This document shows positions 24,499 to 33,342 of a DNA stretch of 64,000 nt, in pieces. The first letter of the stretch is position 1. Each line of letters starts with the position of its first letter. The notes below the pieces were generated by a model. That model was not told the origin of the DNA and did not search any database. It saw only the letters and a list, made by a program, of their open reading frames with translations. The position numbers were made by a program, and so were the translations under genes. The DNA is from Gaetbulibacter sp. 4G1 (GTDB taxonomy: Bacteria > Bacteroidota > Bacteroidia > Flavobacteriales > Flavobacteriaceae), in NCBI RefSeq assembly GCF_002741945.1, contig NZ_MDVN01000022.1:558001-622000 (forward strand). The letters are read 5' to 3'.

Positions 24499-25239
24499 TT
24501 ACATCATTTTTGACATACTATTCTGAAATGCAAAAAAAGCACGCTTAGAGGCTTTTTCTTCAGCCTTTTTCTTTGAAGTTGCTCGTGCTTTAGCTATTAC
24601 TTTTTCGTCTATTGAAAGTTTTACTGAAAAATGTCTAACATCATCGTTTCCTGTATCTTCATAAACATTGTATCCAAATGTTCTCTTTTCTTTTTGACAC
24701 CATTCTATTAATAAACTCTTGTAACTTATTACTTTACCTTCTAATTTTTCAATATCAACATAAGGAATTATAACACGTTTAAAAATAAACTTTTCGCAGT
24801 ATTTATAGCCTCTGTCAAGAAAAATAGCACCTATTAATGCTTCAAATAAATTACCATGAATGTTATCTCCAAATTGTCCTGATGGAATTTTACTTTCAAC
24901 TAAATCTATTAAACTTAAGTCTTTACCTAGTTCGTTTAAATGTTCTCTACTCACAATTTTAGAGCGCATTTTGGTTAGATAACCTTCATCACCGCTAGGT
25001 ACTTCTAAATATAAATGTGATGCAATAACCGAGCTTAACATGGCATCTCCTAAAAACTCTAAGCGTTCATAATTAATAGCATTGCCTTTACTATCTTTTA
25101 TGTTCATGGAACGATGCGTAAATGCTGTACTATAATACTTTATCTTTTTAGGTTTAAAACCAAGAATTTTAGTTAATTGCATAAAAAAATTCCCGTTGCC
25201 TTTAAAACGGGAATTCAATATGTTACGAATGTTTTTCAT
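24499..25239 (-). CDS. rnc: Ribonuclease III
   Basis: A 246-residue RNase III, cutting double-stranded RNA in rRNA processing and RNA turnover. The catalytic domain has the signature NYERLEFLGDAMLSSVIASH (residues about 57-76) and the second metal-binding segment LFEALIGAIFLDRGY. The C-terminal dsRNA-binding domain (from SYKSLLIEWCQKEK to KAEEKASKRAFFAF) is complete. The start ATG at 25239 follows the fabF stop by seven bases, so acpP-fabF-rnc form an operon, a standard arrangement in this family. Confidence 0.97.
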   Translation of the reverse strand: MKNIRNILNSRFKGNGNFFMQLTKILGFKPKKIKYYSTAFTHRSMNIKDSKGNAINYERLEFLGDAMLSSVIASHLYLEVPSGDEGYLTKMRSKIVSREHLNELGKDLSLIDLVESKIPSGQFGDNIHGNLFEALIGAIFLDRGYKYCEKFIFKRVIIPYVDIEKLEGKVISYKSLLIEWCQKEKRTFGYNVYEDTGNDDVRHFSVKLSIDEKVIAKARATSKKKAEEKASKRAFFAFQNSMSKMM

Positions 25240-25246
25240 TCGGGAT

Positions 25247-26497
25247 TCAATCTATTTTTTTGAATAATACACAAGCGTTATGTCCGCCAAATCCAAATGT
25301 ATTACTCATAGCTACTTTAACATCTCTCTTTTGAGCCTTGTTTAGAGTTAAATTTAATTCTGGATCAATGTTTTCATCCACAGTTGTATGGTTAATCGTT
25401 GGAGGAACAATACCATGCTCCATTGCCAATATAACCGATATAGCTTCAATAGCTCCTGCTGCACCTAACAAGTGCCCTGTCATCGATTTTGTCGAATTAA
25501 TATTTATATTTTTTGCATGACTACCGAACACATTTGAGATTGCTTTAAGTTCTGCAACATCTCCTAATGGTGTAGATGTACCATGCGTATTTATATGGTC
25601 TACATCTTCTGGTTTAAGTCCTGCATTTTCTAAACAGTTTTTCATTACAGCAATAACACCTATGCCTTCTGGATGTGGAGCCGTCATGTGATGTGCATCA
25701 GAAGACAATCCTCCTCCTGCAACTTCAGCATAAATTTTTGCTCCTCTTGCTTTTGCATGCTCATACTCTTCTAGAACAAGTGCTCCTGCACCTTCGCCAA
25801 GAACAAAGCCATCTCTTGTGCCATCAAATGGACGAGATGCTGTTTCTGGACTTTCGTTTCTAGTAGATAATGCATGCATAGCGTTAAAACCACCCATACC
25901 TGCAATAGTAACAGCTGCTTCACTTCCTCCTGTAACAACAACATCACAATGCCCTAAACGTATAGAGTTTAATGCATCGAATATTGCGTTTGCTGAAGAA
26001 GCACATGCAGAAACTGTTGTGTAATTTGGCCCCATAAAGCCATGCTTTATAGAAATGTTTGCTGGTGCAATATCAGCAATCATTTTAGGAATAAAGAATG
26101 GGTTAAATCTTGGCGATCCATCTCCTTGAGCAAAGTTTAATACTTCGGTCTGAAAAGTCTCTAAACCTCCAATACCTGCGCCCCATATAACACCTACTCG
26201 CAATTTGTCGACTTTATCAAGATCTAAATCAGCATCTCCAATAGCCTCATCTGCCGCCACCATAGCGTATTGGGCAAACTTATCCATTTTTCGAGCTTCT
26301 TTTCTATCAAGAAAATCGGTTGCGTTAAAGTTTTTAACCTCGCATGCAAACTTGGTTTTAAACTTTTCGGTATCATAATACGTTATAGGCGCAGCACCAC
26401 TTTTACCACCAATTAGTCCTTCCCAAAATTCATCTTTGGTATTACCAATAGGTGTTAAAGCCCCTAATCCTGTGACTACAACTCGCTTTAATTCCAT
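25247..26497 (-). CDS. fabF: Beta-ketoacyl-ACP synthase II
   Basis: A 416-residue condensing enzyme of fatty-acid elongation, joining malonyl-ACP to a growing acyl chain. The catalytic triad is visible: Cys165 in TVSACASSAN, His305 in NTHGTSTPLGD and His342 in MTGHLLGAAG. The N-terminus MELKRVVVTGLGALTPIGN is the standard FabF opening. It is 12 bases downstream of acpP, the usual partner, and seven bases upstream of rnc. Confidence 0.97.
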   Translation of the reverse strand: MELKRVVVTGLGALTPIGNTKDEFWEGLIGGKSGAAPITYYDTEKFKTKFACEVKNFNATDFLDRKEARKMDKFAQYAMVAADEAIGDADLDLDKVDKLRVGVIWGAGIGGLETFQTEVLNFAQGDGSPRFNPFFIPKMIADIAPANISIKHGFMGPNYTTVSACASSANAIFDALNSIRLGHCDVVVTGGSEAAVTIAGMGGFNAMHALSTRNESPETASRPFDGTRDGFVLGEGAGALVLEEYEHAKARGAKIYAEVAGGGLSSDAHHMTAPHPEGIGVIAVMKNCLENAGLKPEDVDHINTHGTSTPLGDVAELKAISNVFGSHAKNININSTKSMTGHLLGAAGAIEAISVILAMEHGIVPPTINHTTVDENIDPELNLTLNKAQKRDVKVAMSNTFGFGGHNACVLFKKID

Positions 26498-26509
26498 AAA
26501 ATTTAGTGC

Positions 26510-26743
26510 TTATTTTGCAGCTTCAATATATGATATAGCTTGACCAACTGTTGCAATATTTTCAGCTTGATCGTCTGGTATTTGAATATCGAACTCCTTT
26601 TCGAATTCCATAATTAGTTCTACAGTGTCTAATGAGTCTGCTCCTAAATCGTTTGTGAAGCTCGCTTCTGTTACAACTTCGTTCTCATCAACCCCTAATT
26701 TGTCTACGATAATCGCTTTTACTCTTGATGCAATGTCTGACAT
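26510..26743 (-). CDS. acpP: Acyl carrier protein
   Basis: A 77-residue acidic acyl carrier protein. Ser37 in [13 protein letters not shown] is the phosphopantetheine attachment site. It holds growing acyl chains for FabF, encoded 12 bases downstream. Length and acidity are normal. A plausible promoter with a TATTTTTG -7 box lies about 32 bases upstream of the start. Confidence 0.97.
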   Translation of the reverse strand: MSDIASRVKAIIVDKLGVDENEVVTEASFTNDLGADSLDTVELIMEFEKEFDIQIPDDQAENIATVGQAISYIEAAK

Positions 26744-26774
26744 AATTTTTTAATTTTAAGTTTTAATTAAGTGG

Positions 26775-26804
26775 CAAAAATAAAAAACTTTATTTTAAAA
26801 CAAC
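26775..26804 (-). promoter_or_regulatory. Candidate acpP promoter
   Basis: On the minus strand, TATTTTTG (forward CAAAAATA, 26775-26782) fits the Bacteroidota -7 box TAnnTTTG. A GTTG element (forward CAAC at 26801-26804) sits 18 bases upstream, in place of the TTTG -33 box. Inferred from sequence only. Confidence 0.5.
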
Positions 26805-26928
26805 CTTTTAGTTTAAAAATGTGTTTGTAATTTAATAAAATTCCTTTTAAGTATTTCTTTTTTACCCTCAAATTGTTAATATTTATTCTTTTTTTTGTTT
26901 GAATAATTTTATCAAAATGTCTGTAAAA

Positions 26929-27519
26929 ATGAAACGTATTGTAATTTTTGCGTCCGGAAGTGGTACTAATGCTGAAAATTTAATTAAGTTTTTTCACAAC
27001 AGAGATAATGTATCTGTTATTCAGGTACTAACTAACAATCCTTATGCCAAAGTTTTAGATCGTTGTAAAAAACTAAAGGTTAGTGCGCTATCATTCAACA
27101 GGGTAGCCTTTACAAAAACGGATGACGTGCTAAACATTTTAAAAACATCAAATCCAGATTTAATTGTATTGGCAGGTTTTTTATGGAAATTTCCTGAAAA
27201 TATTTTAAATGAATTCCCATATAAAGTAATTAATGTGCATCCTGCATTATTACCAAAATATGGCGGAAAAGGTATGTATGGTATGCATGTACATGAAGCT
27301 GTTGTTAAAAATAATGAACCTGAAACCGGTATAACCATTCATTATGTAAATGAACATTATGATGAAGGCGCTATTATTTTTCAAGCAAAATGTGAGGTTT
27401 TAGTGAAAGACAAGGCTGAAGATGTCGCTAAAAAAATTCATGAATTAGAAATGGAACATTTTCCTAAAGTGGTAGAAAAAATATTGTCTTCTGAAAAAAC
27501 AAAAACTAATAATGACTGA
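26929..27519 (+). CDS. purN: Phosphoribosylglycinamide formyltransferase
   Basis: A 196-residue PurN, transferring a formyl group from 10-formyl-tetrahydrofolate to GAR in purine synthesis. It opens MKRIVIFASGSGTNAENLIK, the standard PurN N-terminus; an in-frame ATG at 26917 and a TTG at 26899 are less likely. Catalytic residues are visible: Asn102 and His104 in INVHPALLP and Asp145 in YNEHYDEGA-type sequence. It overlaps the next gene by eight bases and is divergent from acpP. Confidence 0.94.
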   Translation: MKRIVIFASGSGTNAENLIKFFHNRDNVSVIQVLTNNPYAKVLDRCKKLKVSALSFNRVAFTKTDDVLNILKTSNPDLIVLAGFLWKFPENILNEFPYKVINVHPALLPKYGGKGMYGMHVHEAVVKNNEPETGITIHYVNEHYDEGAIIFQAKCEVLVKDKAEDVAKKIHELEMEHFPKVVEKILSSEKTKTNND

Positions 27520-28207
27520 AATTATTGATTTAAGTCAAGATATTTATGAAGGCATGCCTGTTTTTAAAGATTTACCACAGGTAAAAATGAGTGTACATAA
27601 TACACATGAAGAATGGGATGGTGACTTTGATGCTATAACAAAAACACCAGCAGTACATAAACTAGAGCTTGGAGAACATACAGGAACTCATGTTGATGCC
27701 ATAAACCATATGGCTAAAGAATACAAAGGGCAGTCAATAGATAAAATGCCTTTATCTATGTTTTATACAGAAGGTATATGTTTAAATCTTTCAAATAAAA
27801 AATTCAATGAATTAATTGAAATAAGGGATATTGAAGAAGCTTGTAAGAATGAAGATTTGGAAATAAAAGAAAAAGATACTGTTTTGATTTATACCAATCA
27901 TTATAGAAATGCTTTTGGAACTGAAAATTGGAGTAAAGGCCCAGGAATTTCAGTAGAAACCGCAAAGTGGCTAGGCAATAAAAATATTTCTGCTTTTGGT
28001 GTTGAAACCATGTCACCAGGAGTTTCTGGGGTATCCAACAAAAAAGTGCATCGCATTTGTGGTGAATTAGGTTTTACACATTATGAAAACTTGATAAACC
28101 TACATAAATTGATTGGAAGAGGTCGATTTCGTTTTATTGGGTTTCCTCTAAAAATTAAAGGAGGAACAGGTTCTCCAGTTAGAGCTGTTGCTGTTTTTGA
28201 AAGCTAG
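27512..28207 (+). CDS. Cyclase-family (arylformamidase/kynurenine formamidase-like) metal hydrolase
   Basis: A 231-residue protein of the cyclase (PF04199-type) family. It opens TEIIDLSQDIYEGMP, and HTGTHVD at residues 56-62 is the metal-binding motif. Later segments VLIYTNHYRNAF and GVETMSPGV match the family. Members hydrolyse N-formylkynurenine, isatin or cyclic amides. The gene overlaps purN by eight bases and is followed after 42 bases by rnhA. No tryptophan-degradation genes are nearby, so the substrate is not indicated by context. Confidence 0.88.
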   Translation: MTEIIDLSQDIYEGMPVFKDLPQVKMSVHNTHEEWDGDFDAITKTPAVHKLELGEHTGTHVDAINHMAKEYKGQSIDKMPLSMFYTEGICLNLSNKKFNELIEIRDIEEACKNEDLEIKEKDTVLIYTNHYRNAFGTENWSKGPGISVETAKWLGNKNISAFGVETMSPGVSGVSNKKVHRICGELGFTHYENLINLHKLIGRGRFRFIGFPLKIKGGTGSPVRAVAVFES

Positions 28208-28249
28208 AAAATAATTTTATAAGACTTTCTCCTTAGCGAGAATGATAAA

Positions 28250-28891
28250 ATGAGTAAAAAGAAAAAAAAATATTACACTGTTTGGAGAGGACATCACACT
28301 GGTGTTTTTGAGTCTTGGGATGATTGCAAGGCTCAAATTAAAGACTTTCAAGGTGCTCAATACAAATCATTCTCAACCTTTGATGCTGCAAAAAAAGCCT
28401 TAAATGGCAACTATAAAGACTATATTGGTAAAACTTCAAAATTTAAAAGCGAATTATCTGAAGCTCAATTAAAAAAAATAGGACAGCCTAATTATAATTC
28501 TATCTCAGTTGATGCCGCTTCTAGTGGTAACCCAGGGAAAATGGAATATCGCGGTGTAGACACAAAAACAAAAAAGCAACTTTTTATACAAGGCCCTTTT
28601 GAGGAAGGCACTAATAATATAGGTGAATTTCTTGCCATTGTACACGGTTTAGCCCTTCTTAAAAAGCATGATAGTAACAGAATTCTTTATACTGATTCTA
28701 AAACCGCTATGAGTTGGGTTAAAAAGAAAAAGTGTAATACAAAATTAGAGCGTAATAAAAAAAATAAACCTGTTTTCGATTTAATTGATAGAGCTATTGA
28801 TTGGTTAAAAAACAATACATACACAACAGTTATTGTAAAATGGGAAACTAAAGCTTGGGGAGAAATTCCTGCAGATTTTGGACGAAAATAA
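28250..28891 (+). CDS. rnhA: Ribonuclease H with N-terminal hybrid-binding (viroplasmin) domain
   Basis: A 213-residue RNase HI of the two-domain type. Residues about 7-50 form the hybrid-binding/viroplasmin domain (YYTVWRGHHTGVFESWDDCK, then QYKSFSTFDAAKKAL). Residues about 82-213 form the RNase H fold: VDAASSGNPG with the first catalytic Asp, NNIGEFLAIVHGL with the Glu, LYTDSKTAM with the second Asp, and IPADFGRK with the last. It removes RNA from RNA-DNA hybrids. It is convergent with the gene at 28894, the two stops being two bases apart, so each may read into the other. Confidence 0.92.
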   Translation: MSKKKKKYYTVWRGHHTGVFESWDDCKAQIKDFQGAQYKSFSTFDAAKKALNGNYKDYIGKTSKFKSELSEAQLKKIGQPNYNSISVDAASSGNPGKMEYRGVDTKTKKQLFIQGPFEEGTNNIGEFLAIVHGLALLKKHDSNRILYTDSKTAMSWVKKKKCNTKLERNKKNKPVFDLIDRAIDWLKNNTYTTVIVKWETKAWGEIPADFGRK

Positions 28892-28893
28892 TG

Positions 28894-29499
28894 TTATTGA
28901 CGCCATTTAACACAAATCATAATTGAAACATTATTAACATTCCCATTTCCATCATTATTTATAGTTCCGTTAATATAATCTCCAGCTGAAAAATCAACAT
29001 CTACAGCAGTACTAATATATTCTGATGAAGATGTTGTAAAATTTGTAGTTGAGTTTGTTGTATTCCCATTTCTCACTAAAACAGAAAACTGTTTAGATTG
29101 TGCTCCACTATTATTATTAGATTTTGCAGTAATATAAGTTATCGTTCCATCAAAAGGCATTAAATAACCTGATCTATTATTAGATTGATTTGCAACCGCT
29201 CTTAAGTTTACATTATCTTGATTCCCGCTTCTCCCAAACAATAAAGTTGTAGTCTCAATACTTAGCCACTTTGCTCTAGAAACATTATACATATACAACC
29301 TATCACCTATAACTGCTAATTGACCTTCTGCCGAACCTGTGGGTGATGTTTGAGGGTTTATTTCAAGAGCTGGAATTCCTGTGTTATTTGCTTCAATCTC
29401 TAATTGGGCTGTAGGGCTTGTGGTGCCTATCCCTACTTGAGAATAAGCTACATTAATTCCAGAAAAAACAATACTTAACAGTAAAATTATATCCCTCAT
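28894..29499 (-). CDS. Secreted protein of unknown function with a GIGTTSP motif
   Basis: A 201-residue exported protein with a signal peptide (residues 1-20, ending GINVAYS). The mature N-terminus QVGIGTTSPTAQLEI is a motif very common in Flavobacteriaceae extracellular proteins, where it introduces fibre-like or tail-like domains. The rest is Asn-, Ser- and Thr-rich beta-structure (GYLMPFDGTITYITAKS, then TTNFTTSSSEYISTAVDVDF), ending with MICVKWRQ. There is no T9SS sorting domain. The single C-terminal Cys and beta-sandwich appearance suggest a surface-exposed jelly-roll, but this is inference. Convergent with rnhA. Confidence 0.78.
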   Translation of the reverse strand: MRDIILLLSIVFSGINVAYSQVGIGTTSPTAQLEIEANNTGIPALEINPQTSPTGSAEGQLAVIGDRLYMYNVSRAKWLSIETTTLLFGRSGNQDNVNLRAVANQSNNRSGYLMPFDGTITYITAKSNNNSGAQSKQFSVLVRNGNTTNSTTNFTTSSSEYISTAVDVDFSAGDYINGTINNDGNGNVNNVSIMICVKWRQ

Positions 29500-29801
29500 A
29501 ACTAATAATTAGTATATCTTCAAAACGCTTAATTTTTTAGTAAGTCACATCAAATTTTTAGAGGGATCTCTTGAAAAAGGTTCAGTTTATGGACTTTACA
29601 ACATAAAAATAGAGCTATTAAGCATATCTATCTGCCTTGAAATTCTTGAATACCAATATATTTAGCCTAAACATCATTTATTTTACTTCGAACACTAATA
29701 ATTAAGAAAGTTAGGTTTTTAATAAATTATTACTCTAAATTTTCAAAATTAGGGGCATTAATTAGTAATTAAAAAGCATAAAATGTATTCAAAAAATTAT
29801 T
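29500..29801. other. Non-coding gap between the secreted-protein gene and the PfkB gene
   Basis: About 300 AT-rich bases with no convincing gene or RNA on either strand. Direct TTTAATA-like strings occur but no clear hairpin. The right end merges into the pfkB-family promoter. Confidence 0.5.
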
Positions 29802-29832
29802 CTTGAATTAGTCTTTAAAAGACTTATATTTG
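29802..29832 (+). promoter_or_regulatory. Candidate promoter of the PfkB-family gene
   Basis: CTTG (29802-29805) as the -33 element, a 19-base spacer, then TATATTTG (29825-29832), a perfect TAnnTTTG -7 box. The start codon is 22 bases further on. Inferred from the Bacteroidota promoter consensus. Confidence 0.65.
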
Positions 29833-29854
29833 CAGAAAATTATAACTCCTTTTT

Positions 29855-30781
29855 ATGGGTAAATTAGTAATTGTAGGTACCGTTGCGTTTGATGCTATTG
29901 AGACGCCCTTCGGTAAAACCGACAAAATTCTTGGTGGTGCAGCTACTTTTATTGGTTTAGCTGCCTCTCATTTTAATATTGATACTACAGCTGTATCTGT
30001 GGTTGGAGGTGATTTCCCTCAAGAATATCTAGACTTATTATCAGAAAAAAATATTGATACATCTGGAATAGAAATTGTTAAAGATGGTAAAACCTTCTTC
30101 TGGAGCGGACGCTATCATAACGACATGAATTCTCGCGATACGTTAGTAACAGAATTAAATACACTTGCAGATTTTAACCCTGTTGTTCCTGAAAATTACC
30201 GCAATGCCGAAATAGTTATGTTAGGTAATTTACATCCTATCGTCCAATCAAGCGTGTTAGACCAAATGACTACTAAACCAAAACTAGTTATTTTAGATAC
30301 TATGAATTTTTGGATGGATAGTGCTTTAGATGATTTACACAATGTAATTAAGCGTGTAGATGTTATAACCATAAATGATGAAGAAGCAAGACAATTAACA
30401 GGAGAATATTCGCTTGTAGTAGCTGCTCGTAAAATTCATGCTATGGGACCAAAATATGTAGTTATTAAAAAAGGAGAACACGGAGCTTTGTTGTTTCATA
30501 ACGACCATGTGTTTTACGCTCCTGCTTTACCTCTTGAAGAAGTATTTGATCCTACAGGGGCTGGCGACACTTTTGCCGGTGGTTTTGCTGGTTACATTGC
30601 AAAAACTGGAGACACATCATTCGATAATATGAAAAAGGCTGTAATATATGGATCAACATTAGCATCGTTTTGTGTTGAAAAATTTGGCACCGAACGTATG
30701 ATTGATTTATCAAGTGAAGAAGTACACAAGCGACTATTGCAATTTAAGCAATTAACGCAATTTGATATAGAATTAACATAA
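29855..30781 (+). CDS. PfkB-family carbohydrate/nucleoside kinase
   Basis: A 308-residue ribokinase-fold kinase. The N-terminus GKLVIVGTVAFDAIETPFG is the usual first strand, with GGAATFIGLAASHF as the substrate-binding GG-N type motif. The C-terminal signature DPTGAGDTFAGGFAG holds the catalytic base Asp238 and the anion hole. Adenosine kinase, ribokinase and fructokinase all belong here; the position directly upstream of purF and downstream of purine gene purN suggests a nucleoside or ribose substrate, which is inference. The gene has its own promoter and a terminator immediately downstream. Confidence 0.9.
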   Translation: MGKLVIVGTVAFDAIETPFGKTDKILGGAATFIGLAASHFNIDTTAVSVVGGDFPQEYLDLLSEKNIDTSGIEIVKDGKTFFWSGRYHNDMNSRDTLVTELNTLADFNPVVPENYRNAEIVMLGNLHPIVQSSVLDQMTTKPKLVILDTMNFWMDSALDDLHNVIKRVDVITINDEEARQLTGEYSLVVAARKIHAMGPKYVVIKKGEHGALLFHNDHVFYAPALPLEEVFDPTGAGDTFAGGFAGYIAKTGDTSFDNMKKAVIYGSTLASFCVEKFGTERMIDLSSEEVHKRLLQFKQLTQFDIELT

Positions 30782-30784
30782 ACC

Positions 30785-30812
30785 AACGCGCTCTAAAATA
30801 GAGCGCGTTTTT
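30785..30812 (+). terminator. Rho-independent terminator after the PfkB-family gene
   Basis: A perfect 11-base stem AACGCGCTCTA / TAGAGCGCGTT with a three-base AAA loop, followed by T residues. It lies four bases after the kinase stop and separates it from purF. Confidence 0.9.
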
Positions 30813-30876
30813 AATTTAAAATAGGTTTCTAGAAAAGAGTTTATTTTGGAATCAAAAAACACTAATAAAATTTATA

Positions 30877-32775
30877 ATGAGTGACGCACTAAAGCACGAA
30901 TGTGGAATAGCAGTTATTAGACTTTTAAAACCACTAGAATATTATAAAGAAAAATACGGTAGCGCATTTTATGGTGTGAATAAAATGTATTTAATGATGG
31001 AAAAACAGCATAACCGTGGACAAGACGGTGCTGGTTTTGCAAGCATTAAATTAGACACCAAACCTGGTGAGCGTTATATAAGTCGTGTTCGCTCTATACA
31101 GCAACAACCCATTCAAGATATTTTTGCACAGATTAACGAGCGCATTAATAAAGAGATTACCGAACATCCAGAATATGCTAATGATGTCGCTGCTCAAAAG
31201 AAGAACATCCCTTATATAGGAGAAGTTTTATTAGGCCATGTGAGATACGGAACTTTTGGGAAAAATAGTGTTGAAAGTGTACATCCATTTTTAAGACAAA
31301 ACAATTGGATGCACAGAAATTTAATAATGGCAGGAAACTTTAACATGACTAATGTTAAAGAGCTTTTTAGCAACCTTATTGAGTTAGGTCAGCATCCAAA
31401 AGAATATACCGATACCATAACTGTAATGGAAAAAATTGGTCATTTTTTAGATGATGCCGTAAGTAAAATTTATAAAGACTTAAAAAAAGAAGGTTATAAT
31501 AAAAGAGATGCCTCTCCTCAAATAGCAAAACGCCTTAAGGTGAGTAAAATATTGCGACGAGCAGCAAAAAATTGGGATGGTGGTTATGCTATGGCAGGGC
31601 TTATTGGCCACGGGGATGCTTTTGTTTTAAGAGATCCAGCTGGTATTCGTCCAACATATTATTATAAAGATGACGAAATTGTAGTTGTAGCATCAGAGCG
31701 CCCAGTAATTCAAACTGTTTTTAATGTAGACTTTAATGATGTTAAAGAATTAGATCCTGGACATGCTATTATTGCAAAAAAATCTGGAAAAGTATCTATT
31801 AAAAAAATATTAGAACCATTAGAGCGTAAATCTTGTTCTTTTGAGCGTATTTATTTTTCTCGTGGAAGTGATGCAGAAATTTACCAAGAAAGAAAAAAGC
31901 TTGGAAAACTATTAATGCCTCAAGTTTTAAAAGCCATTAACAACGATACAAAAAACACAGTCTTTTCTTATATACCAAACACTGCAGAAACTTCTTTTTA
32001 TGGAATGATAGAAACTGTAGAAAATCATTTAAATGAAAAGAAAACAGCTGCAATTTTAAGCGGAGGTGGTAAAATGTCTGCTCAAAAAGTTACAGATATT
32101 TTAGAAGAAAGACCACGTATAGAAAAAATAGCGATCAAAGATGTTAAGCTACGTACATTTATAACTGAAGATAGCAGTAGAGATGATTTGGTTGCTCACG
32201 TATATGATGTTACTTATGGCGTAATAAAACCTACCGATAATTTGGTAATTATAGACGATAGTATTGTACGTGGTACTACTTTAAAAAAGAGCATCATTAA
32301 AATGTTGGATAGGCTAAACCCTAAAAAGATTGTCGTTGTATCGTCTGCACCACAAATACGATATCCAGATTGCTACGGTATTGATATGGCTAACCTTGAA
32401 ACTTTAATTGCTTTTAGATCTGCACTAGCGCTTTTAAAAGACAGAAACATGTATCATATTGTTGAAGATGTTTACAATAAATGTTTAACCCAAACAGAAT
32501 TAGCTGATAGACATGTGAAGAATTTTGTAAAAGAGATTTATGATCCATTTACTGATGAAGAAATTTCAGATAAGGCGGCAAAATTATTAAGTGATGAAAC
32601 TGTAAATGCTGAAGTGAAAATAATTTTTCAGCCTGTAGAAAATTTGCATAAAGCCTGTCCAGAACATTTAGGCGATTGGTACTTTACAGGAAACTATCCT
32701 ACGGTTGGAGGTAACAGAGTTGTAAATAGAGCTTTTATTAATTTTTATGAAGGTAATAACGAACGGGCTTATTAA
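30877..32775 (+). CDS. purF: Amidophosphoribosyltransferase (class II glutamine amidotransferase)
   Basis: A 632-residue enzyme for the first committed step of purine synthesis, making phosphoribosylamine from PRPP and glutamine. The glutaminase domain opens MSDALKHECGIAVIRLL, with the nucleophile Cys9 after an eight-residue leader that must be cut or trimmed to free it. RGQDGAGFAS and GEVLLGHVRYGTFG complete that domain. The PRPP motif VIIDDSIVRGTT is at residues 458-469. The protein is longer than typical bacterial PurF (about 500), with an insert after RGQDGAG and a C-terminal extension, but such long forms are usual in this family. Putative small RNA genes follow. Confidence 0.94.
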   Translation: MSDALKHECGIAVIRLLKPLEYYKEKYGSAFYGVNKMYLMMEKQHNRGQDGAGFASIKLDTKPGERYISRVRSIQQQPIQDIFAQINERINKEITEHPEYANDVAAQKKNIPYIGEVLLGHVRYGTFGKNSVESVHPFLRQNNWMHRNLIMAGNFNMTNVKELFSNLIELGQHPKEYTDTITVMEKIGHFLDDAVSKIYKDLKKEGYNKRDASPQIAKRLKVSKILRRAAKNWDGGYAMAGLIGHGDAFVLRDPAGIRPTYYYKDDEIVVVASERPVIQTVFNVDFNDVKELDPGHAIIAKKSGKVSIKKILEPLERKSCSFERIYFSRGSDAEIYQERKKLGKLLMPQVLKAINNDTKNTVFSYIPNTAETSFYGMIETVENHLNEKKTAAILSGGGKMSAQKVTDILEERPRIEKIAIKDVKLRTFITEDSSRDDLVAHVYDVTYGVIKPTDNLVIIDDSIVRGTTLKKSIIKMLDRLNPKKIVVVSSAPQIRYPDCYGIDMANLETLIAFRSALALLKDRNMYHIVEDVYNKCLTQTELADRHVKNFVKEIYDPFTDEEISDKAAKLLSDETVNAEVKIIFQPVENLHKACPEHLGDWYFTGNYPTVGGNRVVNRAFINFYEGNNERAY

Positions 32776-32886
32776 ATTATTAATGTGCACTTTTCATATA
32801 TCAATTTTGCTAAAAAAACAGTTAATCTGAAAAAAGAGACTGTTTGTCTAATAAATAATCAAGTTATATAAAATACATATAAATTG

Positions 32887-32964
32887 GTCTCACCATAACA
32901 TAAGTAGGTTAAGTTCATGGTAGATTTGGGGCAAAAAAAGGTGAACTCTCGTTCGCCTTTTTTT
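32887..32964 (+). ncRNA. Putative small RNA gene, copy 1
   Basis: Starting GTCTCACCATAACATAAG, this stretch is identical to the copy at 33101 at 49 of 50 positions and then forms its own terminator: GGTGAAC-TCTC-GTTCGCC flanked by seven A and seven T. A weak -7 box TAAATTGG (32880-32887) precedes it. The arms ACCAT / ATGGT could form a first stem. The sequence does not encode a protein in any frame I can support. I do not know the RNA family; an Rfam search is needed. Confidence 0.62.
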
Positions 32965-33070
32965 ATGCGTTTAATTTTCGAAAAAATATTTTCTTACATC
33001 TTTTTCATTATACCTATATTATCAACATAATTTCTTTTAAGCCAATATATTAGTCGTTTAACTAAAAAAT

Positions 33071-33101
33071 TTTAGTAAACTATTTTACCAGTATATATTT
33101 G
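33071..33101 (+). promoter_or_regulatory. Candidate promoter of small RNA copy 2
   Basis: TTTA (33071-33074), a 19-base spacer, and the perfect -7 box TATATTTG (33094-33101). It overlaps the first base of the repeated sequence, so transcription would begin inside it. Confidence 0.6.
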
Positions 33102-33174
33102 TCTCACCATAACATAAGTAGGTTAAGTTTATGGTAGATTTGGGGCAAAAAGGTGAACACTCGTTCACCTTTTT
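33101..33174 (+). ncRNA. Putative small RNA gene, copy 2
   Basis: The second copy of the 50-base sequence at 32887, 214 bases downstream, with one base different. Here the first stem is longer (ACCATAA / TTATGGT) and the terminator is perfect: AAAAAGGTGAAC / GTTCACCTTTTT around ACTC. The third base pair of GGTGAAC differs from copy 1 (T-A here, T-G wobble there), so the fold is kept. The DNA between and around the copies is not duplicated. Confidence 0.66.
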
Positions 33175-33286
33175 CATTTTATATTAATTTCTGAGTAGGC
33201 AGTAATCTCTTCTTATATATTTTCTAATTGTTTTATTTAACTTTTTAATATTTTTAGTAATTGAAGTGTTAGGATAACGCCATAAA

Positions 33287-33316
33287 AAAAGCAAATCCAT
33301 TTCTGAATTTGCTTTT
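33287..33316 (-). terminator. Terminator shared by sod and the small RNA region
   Basis: AAAAGCAAAT (33287-33296) and ATTTGCTTTT (33307-33316) form a 10-base stem whose arms are T-rich on both strands, so it can end transcription from either side. It lies just downstream of the sod stop. Confidence 0.8.
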
Positions 33317-33342
33317 ATATATATAATTGTAAACTAACTATT

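Noticed and set aside
32776-33342. A small protein gene in the purF-sod gap
   Set aside because: Only short frames with stop codons inside the conserved repeat exist; the conservation is in the RNA-like sequence and terminator.
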